Source: Paracoccaceae bacterium
GTDB taxonomy: Bacteria > Pseudomonadota > Alphaproteobacteria > Rhodobacterales > Rhodobacteraceae
Length of the DNA stretch: 35,438 nucleotides
Assembly: GCA_007120685.1 (NCBI GenBank)
Contig: SKNG01000261.1
Location: 1 to 35,438, forward strand
Direction: 5' to 3'
The translations under genes were made by a program, and so were the position numbers. This document shows positions 18,818 to 28,762 of this stretch, piece after piece; position 1 is the first letter of the stretch, and every line of letters begins with the position of its first letter. Below the pieces are notes generated by a model, which saw only the letters and a program-made list of their open reading frames with translations, was not told where the DNA came from and did not search any database.

Positions 18818-19705
18818 TCAGGCCGTCAGCCCTTCGGGCTCGGGCAGCCCATGCGCGCGGCAGGTGGCGGTCAGCGTATTGGCCAGCAGGCAGGCAATCG
18901 TCATCGGCCCCACCCCGCCCGGCACCGGGGTAATCGCCCCGGCCACCGCCGCCGCGCTGTCGAAATCCACATCACCTACCAGCCGTGTGCCGCCCTCATG
19001 CGCTACCCGGTTGATGCCCACATCGATCACCGTCGCGCCCGGCTTGATCCAGTCGCCCGGCACCATCTGCGGCCGGCCCACGGCGGCCACCAGAATATCC
19101 GCCCGCCGGCAGACATCGGGCAGATCACGCGTACGCGAATGCGCCACCGTCACCGTGCAACTGTCGCCCAGCAGAAGCTGCACCATCGGCTTGCCGACGA
19201 TGTTCGACCGGCCCAGCACCACAGCCTCCAGCCCCGAAAGCGACCCCAGATGATCGCGCAGCATCATCAGGCAGCCCAGCGGCGTGCAGGGCACCATCGC
19301 CTTCTGCCCCGTGCTCAGCAGCCCGACGTTCGAAATATGGAACCCGTCCACATCCTTGGCCGGATCGATGGCGTTGATCACCAGATCGCTGTTCAGATGG
19401 CCCGGCAGCGGCAGTTGCACCAGGATCCCGTTCACCGCCGGGTCGGCGTTCAGCTGCGCGATCAGATCCAGCAGCGCGGCCTCGCCCGTATCCGCCGGCA
19501 GGCGATGCTCGAAGGACCGCATCCCCACCTCGACCGTCTGTCGGCCCTTGGAGCGCACATAGACCTGGCTGGCCGGGTCCTCGCCCACCAGCACCACTGC
19601 CAGCCCCGGCACGATCCCGCGCCCGGCCAGCCCCGCCACACCCTCGGCCACTCGCGCCCGCACCCGCGCCGCAAAAGCCTTGCCGTCGATGATCGCCGCG
19701 CCCAT
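18818..19705 (-). CDS. folD: Bifunctional methylenetetrahydrofolate dehydrogenase/cyclohydrolase
   Basis: [59 protein letters not shown]. Confidence 0.97.
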   Translation of the reverse strand: MGAAIIDGKAFAARVRARVAEGVAGLAGRGIVPGLAVVLVGEDPASQVYVRSKGRQTVEVGMRSFEHRLPADTGEAALLDLIAQLNADPAVNGILVQLPLPGHLNSDLVINAIDPAKDVDGFHISNVGLLSTGQKAMVPCTPLGCLMMLRDHLGSLSGLEAVVLGRSNIVGKPMVQLLLGDSCTVTVAHSRTRDLPDVCRRADILVAAVGRPQMVPGDWIKPGATVIDVGINRVAHEGGTRLVGDVDFDSAAAVAGAITPVPGGVGPMTIACLLANTLTATCRAHGLPEPEGLTA

Positions 19706-19787
19706 GCCTGCCCCTTTCTGCCCCCATACGGGCGGCACTATCCCAACGCGCCGGCCCACACCAGCAATGCAGACCCCGCCCTTCATC

Positions 19788-19856
19788 TTGCCTTAGATAC
19801 TCAAGGCCGCAGGCCGGCGGCGAAGGGGGCTCGATGCCCCCGCCGCCGCCACCCCC
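19788..19856. repeat. Rhodobacteraceae-type intergenic GC-rich repeat, copy 1
   Basis: cttgccttagatactcaaggccgcaggccGGCGGCGaaGGGGGCtcgatGCCCCCGCCGCC. Confidence 0.6.
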
Positions 19857-19867
19857 GTCACCCGGCC

Positions 19868-21544
19868 TCAGAACAACCCTTCCACGAAGCCCGCCTCGCC
19901 GATGCGGATACTTTCGGCCGCCGGCTGACGCGGCAGGCCCGGCATGGTCATGATCTCGCCGCAGATCACCACGATGAACCCCGCCCCCGCCGAGAGCCGC
20001 ACCTCGCGCACCGGCACCGAATGACCCACGGGCGCGCCCCGCAGGTTCGGGTCGGTGGAAAACGAATACTGCGTCTTGGCCATGCAGACCGGATAATCGC
20101 CGTAACCCGCCGCCTCCCAGGCGCGCAACTGATCGCGGATCGCCTTGTCCGCCAGCACCGCATCGGCGTGATAGATGCGCTTGGCGATGGTCTCGATCTT
20201 CTCGAACAATCCCATCTCGTCAGGGTAGAGCGGCGCGAAGGCCGACGCTCCACTATCGGCCAGTTCCGCCACGCGCTGCGCCAGCGCCTCCACCCCGGCG
20301 CTGCCCTCGGCCCAGTGGCGGCAGACTATCGCCTCGGCCCCCTGCTCGGCGACATAGGCCTGCACGGCGGCGATTTCGGCCTCGGTGTCGGAATGGAAAT
20401 GGTTGATCGCCACCACCACCGGCACGCCGAAGCCCTTCACATTGGCGATGTGCCGGCCCAGGTTGGGGCAGCCGCGCTCCACCGCCGCCACATCCTCGGC
20501 CCCCAGATCGGCCTTGGCCACGCCACCGTTCATCTTCATCGCCCGCACCGTGGCCACGATAACGGCGGCAGCCGGGCTCAGCCCCGCCTTGCGGCACTTG
20601 ATGTCGAAGAACTTCTCCGCTCCCAGATCGGCACCGAACCCGGCCTCGGTGACCACGTAATCGGCCAGTTTCAGCGCCGTGCGCGTAGCGATCACCGAAT
20701 TGCAGCCATGCGCGATATTGGCGAAAGGCCCGCCATGGACAAAGGCCGGGTTGTTTTCCAGCGTCTGCACCAGATTGGGCTGCATCGCATCGCGCAGCAG
20801 CACCGTCATGGCGCCATCGGCCTTCAAGTCACGCGCGTATACCGGCGTCCTGTCGCGCCGATAGGCCACCACGATATCGCCCAGCCGCGCCTGCAGGTCA
20901 TCCAGATCCCGCGCCAGACACAGGATCGCCATCACCTCGGAGGCCACGGTGATGTCGAACCCCGTCTGCCGGGCAAAGCCGTTGGCCACGCCGCCCAGGC
21001 CCACCACCACATCGCGCAGCGCGCGGTCGTTCATGTCCATCACCCGGCGCCAGACGATGCGGCGCTCATCGATCTCCAGCGCGTTGCCCCAGTAGATGTG
21101 GTTATCGATCATCGCCGACAGCAGGTTATGCGCGGCGGTGATGGCGTGGAAATCGCCGGTGAAATGCAGGTTCATCTCTTCCATCGGCACCACCTGCGCA
21201 TACCCGCCCCCGGCCGCCCCGCCCTTCATGCCGAAATTCGGGCCAAGGCTGGCCTCGCGGATGCAGATCGCTGCCCGCTTGCCGATCCGGTTCAGCCCGT
21301 CGCCCAGGCCCACGGTGGTGGTGGTCTTGCCCTCGCCCGCCGGCGTCGGGTTGATCGCCGTGACCAGGATCAGCTTGCCATCCGGCCGCTCGGCCAGGCT
21401 GTCGATGAACCCCTGCCCGATCTTGGCCTTGTCATGGCCATAGGGCAGCAGATGCTCGGCCGGGATGCCCAGCTTCTCGCCCACCTGCTGGATCGGCTGC
21501 TTTCTCGCCTCGCGGGCGATTTCGATGTCACTCTTGAAGGCCAT
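19868..21544 (-). CDS. fhs: Formate--tetrahydrofolate ligase
   Basis: [71 protein letters not shown]. Confidence 0.98.
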   Translation of the reverse strand: MAFKSDIEIAREARKQPIQQVGEKLGIPAEHLLPYGHDKAKIGQGFIDSLAERPDGKLILVTAINPTPAGEGKTTTTVGLGDGLNRIGKRAAICIREASLGPNFGMKGGAAGGGYAQVVPMEEMNLHFTGDFHAITAAHNLLSAMIDNHIYWGNALEIDERRIVWRRVMDMNDRALRDVVVGLGGVANGFARQTGFDITVASEVMAILCLARDLDDLQARLGDIVVAYRRDRTPVYARDLKADGAMTVLLRDAMQPNLVQTLENNPAFVHGGPFANIAHGCNSVIATRTALKLADYVVTEAGFGADLGAEKFFDIKCRKAGLSPAAAVIVATVRAMKMNGGVAKADLGAEDVAAVERGCPNLGRHIANVKGFGVPVVVAINHFHSDTEAEIAAVQAYVAEQGAEAIVCRHWAEGSAGVEALAQRVAELADSGASAFAPLYPDEMGLFEKIETIAKRIYHADAVLADKAIRDQLRAWEAAGYGDYPVCMAKTQYSFSTDPNLRGAPVGHSVPVREVRLSAGAGFIVVICGEIMTMPGLPRQPAAESIRIGEAGFVEGLF

Positions 21545-21684
21545 GCCGGTCTCCTGCTGGGCTGGGGCGTTGCCGGTCCTGCATAGGCAGATGCCGGGCG
21601 GCGGTGAACACCGTTTGCGACGCCTCGGCGCCGGATTTCGGCAAGCGCGGTTTCCGATAGGTCACAGGCAGCCGCGTAAGCCGC

Positions 21685-22194
21685 TCACCCCACCCAGGGC
21701 TGGGGCTGTTGTGCATAGCCGATATAAAGCGGGTGCTTCGGATGCCCCGCCTGACTCAGCCCAAGATTAAAGAGCGGCCGCCCGGTCGCGCGCAACAGCC
21801 GCGCCACCGCCGGGCCACGGCCCAGATGCGCCCCATGCGTGCCCCAGGCGCAGACAATCGTGTCGGCCCAGCCCGCCCCCTCAGTGATCACCGCGTCATT
21901 CTCCGGCCCCACCGGGTCGGCCTGTGCCCGCATCACACGCGGGTCGGTGGCGCGAAAGGCGAAGATGTTGCACACCCTGAAGGCCCCGAACCCCAGCGCC
22001 CGCGCTCGCCTCTCGCAGCGTTCCACCGTGGGGTCGTTCTGCACCTCGGTCGCGGTCGAGGGGTTGAGCATGACGAACAGGACCCGCCCCGCGCCCGCCT
22101 CCCAGACCCGCGTCAGCGCGTAGCGATAATGCAGACAGGGCGAATAGACCGCCACGCTATCGGCATCGCCCTTCCGATGTTCCCGCGTGATCAT
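21685..22194 (-). CDS. DUF1643 domain-containing protein
   Basis: YRYALTRVWEAGAGRVLFVMLNPSTATEVQNDPTVERCERRARALGFGAFRVCNIFAFRATDP. Confidence 0.92.
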   Translation of the reverse strand: MITREHRKGDADSVAVYSPCLHYRYALTRVWEAGAGRVLFVMLNPSTATEVQNDPTVERCERRARALGFGAFRVCNIFAFRATDPRVMRAQADPVGPENDAVITEGAGWADTIVCAWGTHGAHLGRGPAVARLLRATGRPLFNLGLSQAGHPKHPLYIGYAQQPQPWVG

Positions 22195-22210
22195 GGCGGC
22201 CCGGCTGCCT

Positions 22211-22275
22211 TCATCTTACTGAAAATACGCCGGGGGTGAATTGGCCGCAGGCCAAGAGGGGGCAGCGCCCCCTTC
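22211..22275. repeat. Rhodobacteraceae-type intergenic GC-rich repeat, copy 2
   Basis: tcatcttactgaaaatacgccgggggtgaattGGCCgcaGGCCaagaGGGGGCagcGCCCCC. Confidence 0.65.
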
Positions 22276-22279
22276 CCTC

Positions 22280-23803
22280 TCACCCCGCTGCAAACTGCCC
22301 TGCAAAGCGCTCGCGCAGCGCCGCTTTCTGCACCTTGCCCATCGTGTTGCGCGGCAGTTCCGGCACCACCGCAACCGCGCGCGGCTGCTTGAAACGGGCC
22401 AGACTGTCCCCAACCGCCGCCATCACTGCCCCCGGCTCCAGTACCGCGCCTGGCTCCGGCACCAGCACAGCCAGCACCGCCTCGCCCAGATCGGAATGCG
22501 GCACGCCGATCACGGCGCTTTCCTGCACCCCGGGCAGAGCATCCAGCACCAGTTCCACCTCCTTGGGGTATATGTTGTAGCCACCGGCGATGATCAGATC
22601 CTTCTGCCGACCGACGATCTGCAGATAGCCATCGGGATCGAACCGCCCCAGATCGCCGCTGATGAAGAACCCGTCGGCCCGGATCTCGGCCGCGGTCTTT
22701 TCCGGCATCTGCCAGTAGCCCTGAAACACATTCGGCCCGCGCAACTCCACCATGCCGGTCTCGCCCCGCGCCAGTTCCGCGCCGGTCTCCGGGTCGGTGA
22801 TGCGCACCTCCACCCCCGGCAGGGGCGGGCCCACTGTGCCCGCGCGCCGCTCGCCGGCATAGGGGTTCGAGGTATTCATGTTGGTCTCGGTCATTCCGTA
22901 GCGTTCCAGGATACGCTGCCCGGTACGCGCCTCGAATGCCGCATGCGTCTCGGCCAGCAGCGGGGCCGAGCCGGAGACGAAGAGCCGCATATGCGTGACC
23001 AGATCACGTGTCAGGCGGGGATCGTCCAGCAGGCGCGTATAGAAGGTCGGCACCCCCATCAGGCAGGTGGCACGCGGCATCCAGGCGATCAGCGCCTCCA
23101 CGTCCAGCCGGGGCAGGAAGATCATGCTGCCGCCCGAGGCCAGCACCGTGTTGGTGGCCACGAAGAGCCCGTGGGTATGAAAGATCGGCAGCGCGTGCAG
23201 CAGCACGTCGAGGTCGGTGAAGGCCCAGGCCTCGGCCAGCACCTCGGCATTCGACAGAAGGTTTCTCTGGCTGATCATCGCGCCCTTGGACCGGCCCGTA
23301 GTGCCCGAGGTATAAAGCAGCGCCGCCAGATCATCCTCGGCGCGGGGGGTGGCGGTTTCGCGCGGCGCCGCGGCGTGCATTGCTTCGGCGAAGCTGCCCC
23401 TGCCATCGGCGCCCAGCGTCAGCATCCGCGCCCCGCAACGCGCGGCCACCGGCGCCATCACCCCCTCGCGGCCCGGGTCAGCCAGAAACAACGCGGCGCC
23501 GGCGTTTTCAAGGAAATAGGCCACTTCCTCGGCCGTGTAGGCGGGGTTCAGGGGCAGAAACACCACCCCCGCCATCGCCGCGCCGTAGAACAGGGCCAGC
23601 GCCTGCGGACTCTTTTCCACCTGTGCGGCCAGCCGGTCGCCGGGCCGCAGCCCCTGCGCATCCAACGTGCCGGCAATCTGTGCGCAAAGACCGTAGAAGC
23701 CCGCGCCACTGAGCGTGCCACCGTCGGGCAGATGCAGGAACGGGTCCGCGCGCCCTTTCAGCGGGGCCAGCAACCGGTCGTGCAGCGGGTTCGTGTCAGT
23801 CAT
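22280..23803 (-). CDS. matB: Malonyl-CoA synthetase (AMP-binding)
   Basis: LLYTSGTTGRSKGAMISQRNL, LPIFHTHGLFVATN, ILERYGMTETNMNTSNPY, GGYNIYPKEVE; start trimmed to MTDTNPLHDR. Confidence 0.92.
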   Translation of the reverse strand: MTDTNPLHDRLLAPLKGRADPFLHLPDGGTLSGAGFYGLCAQIAGTLDAQGLRPGDRLAAQVEKSPQALALFYGAAMAGVVFLPLNPAYTAEEVAYFLENAGAALFLADPGREGVMAPVAARCGARMLTLGADGRGSFAEAMHAAAPRETATPRAEDDLAALLYTSGTTGRSKGAMISQRNLLSNAEVLAEAWAFTDLDVLLHALPIFHTHGLFVATNTVLASGGSMIFLPRLDVEALIAWMPRATCLMGVPTFYTRLLDDPRLTRDLVTHMRLFVSGSAPLLAETHAAFEARTGQRILERYGMTETNMNTSNPYAGERRAGTVGPPLPGVEVRITDPETGAELARGETGMVELRGPNVFQGYWQMPEKTAAEIRADGFFISGDLGRFDPDGYLQIVGRQKDLIIAGGYNIYPKEVELVLDALPGVQESAVIGVPHSDLGEAVLAVLVPEPGAVLEPGAVMAAVGDSLARFKQPRAVAVVPELPRNTMGKVQKAALRERFAGQFAAG

Positions 23804-23861
23804 GCCTGGGCCCTCCCGTCCGCTGGCATAGCGCGCCCTCGTGCCCCGGTCCAGAAGCGGG

Positions 23862-23881
23862 ATTGCATCGCGGGATGCAAT
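23862..23881. promoter_or_regulatory. 20-bp palindrome, candidate operator in the divergent matB/arginase intergenic region
   Basis: ATTGCATC-gcgg-GATGCAAT perfect 8-bp arms. Confidence 0.5.
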
Positions 23882-23934
23882 GCCTGCCGATATGCCCGAT
23901 ACTGCGGTGACTGCAGCCATGAACGGAGCCCGCC

Positions 23935-24873
23935 ATGACCCAACGCCACTGCATCCTGATCGGCGCGCCGGTCGACAGCGGCCAGCGCCGCCCCGGCTGC
24001 CTTATGGGCCCCGCCGCGCTGCGCGTCGCGGGTATCGCCGAGACGCTCGCCAGCCTCGGTCACCAGGTCGAAGATCGCGGCGACCTCAGCCCCGGCCCCC
24101 CACCGCCTGACGCGCATCACCCCAACCCGGCGCTTCACGCGCTGCCGGAAACCATGGCCTGGCAGCAGACCCTCGCCCGCGCGGGCCTTGCCGCGCTGCA
24201 AGACGGCATGCCGATCTGGCTGGGCGGCGATCACAGCATGTCGCTGGGCACGCTCGCGGCCTCGGCCGCGCATGCGCAGGCCGAAGGCCGCCCGCTCTTC
24301 ATCCTCTGGCTGGACGCCCATAGCGATTTCCACACGCTGAACAGCACCCAAAGCGGCAACCTCCACGGCACCCCCATCGCCTATGCGGCGGGCCTCGATT
24401 GCGCCCCGCTCCCCGCTTTCCCGGCGCCCGTGCCGCCCGAGAACATCTGCCTCTTCGGCATCCGCTCGGTCGATCCGGCCGAACATGCGTCGCTGCTCGC
24501 CCATGACATCACTCCCTGCGACATGCGGGTGATCGACGAACAGGGCATCACCGCCCCCCTGCGCGCCTTCCTGGACCGGGTCGCCACGGCAGGGGGCCAT
24601 CTGCATGTCTCGCTCGATGTCGATTTCCTGGACCCCGGCATCGCCCCGGCGGTCGGCACCACCGTCCCCGGCGGCACCAGCTTCCGCGAGGCGCATCTGG
24701 TCATGGAACTGCTGCACGAATCCGGCCTCGCCACCGCCATCGACCTCGTCGAACTCAACCCCTTCCTGGATGAACGCGGCCGCACCGCGCATCTGATGGT
24801 CGATCTGCTTGCCTCGCTGATGGGGCGTAAGGTCTTCGACCGCCCCACCCGCGCCTGGCGCGGCCGCGCCTGA
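23935..24873 (+). CDS. rocF: Arginase
   Basis: WLGGDHSMSLGT, LWLDAHSDFHT, SGNLHGTPIAY, LHVSLDVDFLDPGIAPAVGTTVPGG, VELNPFLDERGRTA. Confidence 0.95.
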   Translation: MTQRHCILIGAPVDSGQRRPGCLMGPAALRVAGIAETLASLGHQVEDRGDLSPGPPPPDAHHPNPALHALPETMAWQQTLARAGLAALQDGMPIWLGGDHSMSLGTLAASAAHAQAEGRPLFILWLDAHSDFHTLNSTQSGNLHGTPIAYAAGLDCAPLPAFPAPVPPENICLFGIRSVDPAEHASLLAHDITPCDMRVIDEQGITAPLRAFLDRVATAGGHLHVSLDVDFLDPGIAPAVGTTVPGGTSFREAHLVMELLHESGLATAIDLVELNPFLDERGRTAHLMVDLLASLMGRKVFDRPTRAWRGRA

Positions 24874-24891
24874 CGGCAGCGCAGTCTCTCT

Positions 24892-24950
24892 TTGCTCTTC
24901 AAATATCCCGGGGGGGACGGCGCAGCCGACGGGGGGCAGCGCCCCCCACC
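24892..24950. repeat. Rhodobacteraceae-type intergenic GC-rich repeat, copy 3
   Basis: gctcttcaaatatcccgggggggacggcgcagccgacGGGGGGCagcGCCCCCC. Confidence 0.65.
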
Positions 24951-24961
24951 GCCCTCACCGC

Positions 24962-25777
24962 TCACGCCCCCCGCTCGGCCTGCTTGGCGGCGTCCCACAG
25001 CGCATCCATCTCGGCCAGATCGCTGTCCTCGGGCCGTCGCCCCTGCGCGGCCAGCGCTGCCTCGATGGCCCGGAACCGGCGCACGAATTTCCCGTTCGCC
25101 GCCCGCAGCGCCACCTCCGGGTCCACCTTCAGATGCCGCGCCAGATTGGCGATGACGAACAAGAGATCCCCCATCTCCTCGGCCACCGCCTCGGCCGGCA
25201 GGGCATCATGCGCCTCGGCCAGTTCGCGCGCCTCCTCGGTGATCTTCTCCACCACCTGGCCGATATCGGGCCAGTCGAACCCCACCCGCGCCGCCCGCTT
25301 CTGCAGCTTCACCGCCCGCATCAACGCCGGCAGGGCCAGCGGCACATCGTCCAGCACCCCGGTCTGCGCCCGCGCCGCGCGCTCACGCGCCTTCTGCTCT
25401 TCCCAGGCATCGACCTGCGCCTCGGCCGAGCGCGCCGCCGCATCCCCGAACACATGCGGATGGCGAGAGACCATCTTGTCGGCGGCATCGTGGATCACGT
25501 CGTCGAGCGTGAAATGCCCCGCCTCGCCCGCCATCTGCGCGTGATAGACCACCTGGAACAGAAGATCGCCCAATTCGCTGCGCAGCCCCGGCCAGTCGCG
25601 CCGGGCGATCGCGTCGGCGACCTCATGCGCTTCTTCAATCGCATAGGGGGCGATGGAGTCGAAATCCTGCTCCAGATCCCAGGCGCAGCCACCCTCGGGC
25701 TCGCGCAGCCGGCGCATGATTTCCACAAGCCGGGGCATCCCGCCTTCGGGGTCGTGGATCAAGGGGTCTTCCGCCAC
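24962..25777 (-). CDS. mazG: Nucleoside triphosphate pyrophosphohydrolase MazG
   Basis: LREPEGGCAWDLEQDFDSIAPYAIEEAHEVADAI, ELGDLLFQVVYHAQMA, EEMGDLLFVIANLARHL; GTG 25777 preferred over TTG 25810. Confidence 0.94.
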   Translation of the reverse strand: MAEDPLIHDPEGGMPRLVEIMRRLREPEGGCAWDLEQDFDSIAPYAIEEAHEVADAIARRDWPGLRSELGDLLFQVVYHAQMAGEAGHFTLDDVIHDAADKMVSRHPHVFGDAAARSAEAQVDAWEEQKARERAARAQTGVLDDVPLALPALMRAVKLQKRAARVGFDWPDIGQVVEKITEEARELAEAHDALPAEAVAEEMGDLLFVIANLARHLKVDPEVALRAANGKFVRRFRAIEAALAAQGRRPEDSDLAEMDALWDAAKQAERGA

Positions 25778-25858
25778 TGCGCCATCTCCCACTACGCTTT
25801 GTTCATGCAAAAGGGGCGGGGATCACCCCGCCCCGAAGCCGTCATCCGGCAACCGCCT

Positions 25859-27154
25859 TCAGCGGTCCTCGACCTCGATGTAGCCGCGCCGCGGCTCGCC
25901 GGTGTAAAGCTGGCGCGGCCGGCCGATCTTCTGCTGCGGATCGGCGATCATTTCCTTCCACTGCGAAATCCAGCCCACCGTGCGCGACAGCGCAAAGATC
26001 GGCGTGAACATCGCGGTGGGGAAGCCCATCGCTTCCAGCATGATGCCGGAATAGAAATCGACATTCGGATAGAGCTTTTTCTCGACGAAATACTCGTCCT
26101 CCAGCGCGATGCGCTCCAGCTCCTTGGCGACCTTCAGGGTCTCGTTGTCGGCGATGCCCAGAAGCCCCAGCACTTCATCGGCGGACTGTTTCATCACCTT
26201 CGCGCGCGGATCGAAATTCTTGTAGACGCGGTGGCCGAAGCCCATCAGGCGGAAGGGATCGTCCTTGTCCTTGGCGCGCTTGATGTATTCCGGGATGCGG
26301 TCGACCGTGCCGATCTCGCGCAGCATCTCCAGACAGGCCTGGTTTGCGCCGCCATGCGCGGGCCCCCACAGGCAGGCGATGCCGGCGGCGATGCAGGCAA
26401 AGGGGTTCGCGCCCGAAGAGCCCGCCAGCCGCACCGTGCTGGTCGAGGCATTCTGCTCATGATCGGCATGCAGCATCATGATCCGGTCCATGGCGCGCGC
26501 GAGGATCGGGTCGACAACATAATCCTCGGCCGGGACCGAGAAGCACATGTGCAGGAAATTACCCGCATAATCCAGGCTGTTCTTCGGATAGACGAAGGGC
26601 TGACCGATGGAATACTTGTGCGCCATGGCGGCGATGGTGGGCAGCTTGGCGATCATCCGGATCGCCGCCACCTCACGCTGCCAGGAGTCGTTGATATCGG
26701 TCGAATCGTGGTAGAAGGCCGACATCGCGCCGACCACGCCCACCATCGTGGCCATCGGATGCGCGTCACGGCGGAACCCGCGGAAGAAGTTGTGCATCTG
26801 CTCATGCACCATCGTGTGGCGGGTCACACGGGTTTCAAAGTCCAGCATCTGCGAAGCGGTCGGCAATTCGCCGTACAGCAGCAGGTAGCAGACCTCCAGG
26901 TGATGCGATTTCTCGGCCAGCTCGTCGATCGGATAGCCGCGATAGAGCAACTCGCCCTTGTCGCCGTCGATATAGGTGATGTTCGATTCGCAGGCCGCGG
27001 TCGAGGTAAAGCCCGGGTCGAAGGTGAACACGTCCCCCTGCGCGTAAAGCTTGCGGATATCGATCACATCCGGACCAACGCTGGGCGAATAGATCGGCAT
27101 GTCGATCGTCTTGTCGCCAAAGGTCAGCGTCGCGGTTCCTTTTTGGTCGGCCAT
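25859..27154 (-). CDS. gltA: Citrate synthase
   Basis: [58 protein letters not shown]-type motif, [15 protein letters not shown]. Confidence 0.98.
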   Translation of the reverse strand: MADQKGTATLTFGDKTIDMPIYSPSVGPDVIDIRKLYAQGDVFTFDPGFTSTAACESNITYIDGDKGELLYRGYPIDELAEKSHHLEVCYLLLYGELPTASQMLDFETRVTRHTMVHEQMHNFFRGFRRDAHPMATMVGVVGAMSAFYHDSTDINDSWQREVAAIRMIAKLPTIAAMAHKYSIGQPFVYPKNSLDYAGNFLHMCFSVPAEDYVVDPILARAMDRIMMLHADHEQNASTSTVRLAGSSGANPFACIAAGIACLWGPAHGGANQACLEMLREIGTVDRIPEYIKRAKDKDDPFRLMGFGHRVYKNFDPRAKVMKQSADEVLGLLGIADNETLKVAKELERIALEDEYFVEKKLYPNVDFYSGIMLEAMGFPTAMFTPIFALSRTVGWISQWKEMIADPQQKIGRPRQLYTGEPRRGYIEVEDR

Positions 27155-27212
27155 GGCAATCCCTCGCTCTTGTCTGTCCTGCTCCGCCCGGTGTCCCGGT
27201 GCGGCGCGGCTG

Positions 27213-28640
27213 TCAGTCGGCAGTCAGGCCGCAGGCATCGGCCAGTCGCGCCAGGGTTTCGTCGCGTCCCAGAACGATCATCATGTCGAAAACGCTTGGC
27301 GTCACGGTTCGCCCGGCCAAGGCGGCGCGCAGCGGTTGCGCCAGCTTGCCCAGGCCCAGACCGTGCGCCGCAGCAGCCGCGCTCACAATGGATTCAAGAC
27401 CCTCGCGTGTCCAGCTAGCATTTCGCAACTGCGGCGTCAATTCTGTCAGTATACCACGGGATACATTGTCAAGGGCCGCGGTTGCCTTCTGATCCGGTTC
27501 CAGCGGGCGTGTTGCCAGAACGAAGTGCAGTTTTTCAAAGAGTTGCGTGTAGGATCGCGCCCTTTCCTTTGCCAGCGGCAGCGCCGCTTCTATCAGGGTA
27601 AGACGGTCTGCTGGCAGGGGGCCTGCGCCACTGGCGGTCAGATAGTCGCGCATTCCCTGCAGCACCGCAGCATCCGGCATGGCCGAGAAATGAAGCCCCG
27701 TCAGATGGTCCAGCTTCTTCAGGTCCAGCCTTGCGGGCGCGCGGTTGATACCGTTCAGGTCGAACCAGTCCAGCGCTTGTGCGTCGGTGAAGAACTCGTC
27801 GTCGCCATGGCTCCAGCCCAGCCGGGCCAGATAGTTGCGCAGCGCCGGCGCGGGGTAACCCATGCGGGCGTATTCCTCCAGCCCCAGCGCGCCGTGGCGT
27901 TTGGACAGTTTCTTGCCGTCCGGGCCGTGGATCAGCGGGATATGCGCCCAGACCGGCTCTGCCCAGCCCATCGCCCGGTAGATCTGGGCCTGCCGCGCGG
28001 CGTTGTTCAGATGGTCGTCGCCCCGGATGACATGCGTTACCCCCATGTCATGGTCATCCACCACCACCGCCAGCATATAGGTGGGCGTGCCATCGGATCG
28101 TAACAGCACCATGTCATCCAACTGGTCACTGCCGAAGGTCACCTGGCCCTGCACGGCGTCCTTGATCACCGTCTGCCCGTCGCGCGGCGCCTTCAGGCGG
28201 ATCACGAAGGGTGCATCGGGGTGGCTGGCCGGATCGGCATCGCGCCAGGGGCTCTGGAACAGGGTCGAGCGCCCCTCGGCCCGGGCGGACTCGCGGAAAC
28301 TCTCGATTTCCTCCTGCGCGGCGAAGCACCTGTAGGCATGGCCGCTGGCCAGCATGGCGCGGGCGACCTCGGCATGGCGGGGGGCGCGGGCGAACTGGCT
28401 GACCGCCTCGCCATCCCAGTCCAGCCCCAGCCAGCGCAGCCCGTCCAGGATCGCCGCCGTGGCCTCGGGCGTGGACCGGGCGCGGTCGGTATCTTCGATC
28501 CGTAGCAGGAACTGCCCGCCCCGGCCGCGCGCATAGAGCCAGTTGAACAGGGCGGTGCGCGCCCCCCCGATATGCAGAAAGCCGGTGGGCGAAGGGGCGA
28601 AACGGGTAACGACCGGGCTGTCGGTCGGCGTCTGGCGCAT
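27213..28640 (-). CDS. gltX: Glutamate--tRNA ligase
   Basis: [36 protein letters not shown]; start trimmed from ORF 28922. Confidence 0.97.
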   Translation of the reverse strand: MRQTPTDSPVVTRFAPSPTGFLHIGGARTALFNWLYARGRGGQFLLRIEDTDRARSTPEATAAILDGLRWLGLDWDGEAVSQFARAPRHAEVARAMLASGHAYRCFAAQEEIESFRESARAEGRSTLFQSPWRDADPASHPDAPFVIRLKAPRDGQTVIKDAVQGQVTFGSDQLDDMVLLRSDGTPTYMLAVVVDDHDMGVTHVIRGDDHLNNAARQAQIYRAMGWAEPVWAHIPLIHGPDGKKLSKRHGALGLEEYARMGYPAPALRNYLARLGWSHGDDEFFTDAQALDWFDLNGINRAPARLDLKKLDHLTGLHFSAMPDAAVLQGMRDYLTASGAGPLPADRLTLIEAALPLAKERARSYTQLFEKLHFVLATRPLEPDQKATAALDNVSRGILTELTPQLRNASWTREGLESIVSAAAAAHGLGLGKLAQPLRAALAGRTVTPSVFDMMIVLGRDETLARLADACGLTAD

Positions 28641-28762
28641 CAAGGGACATCCTCTCGGCGTGTTCGTCGGGGCCACGTTGACGGTCTGCGTTAACCTTCT
28701 GGAAACCATGCGGCCGCTACAGTTGGAAGATGGTCTAGGCAAACGAACGGGCAAGAACAAGG

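Noticed and set aside
18851-21586. 911-aa plus-strand ORF
   Set aside because: Antisense shadow of folD and fhs (clear families on the minus strand); His/Arg/Gln-rich composition typical of antisense frames.
25133-27418. 761-aa plus-strand ORF
   Set aside because: Antisense to mazG and gltA.
28744-28758. LexA/SOS box upstream of comEC (GAACgggcaaGAAC)
   Set aside because: Spacing between the GAAC half-sites is 6 nt, not the 7 nt of the alphaproteobacterial GAAC-N7-GAAC box.
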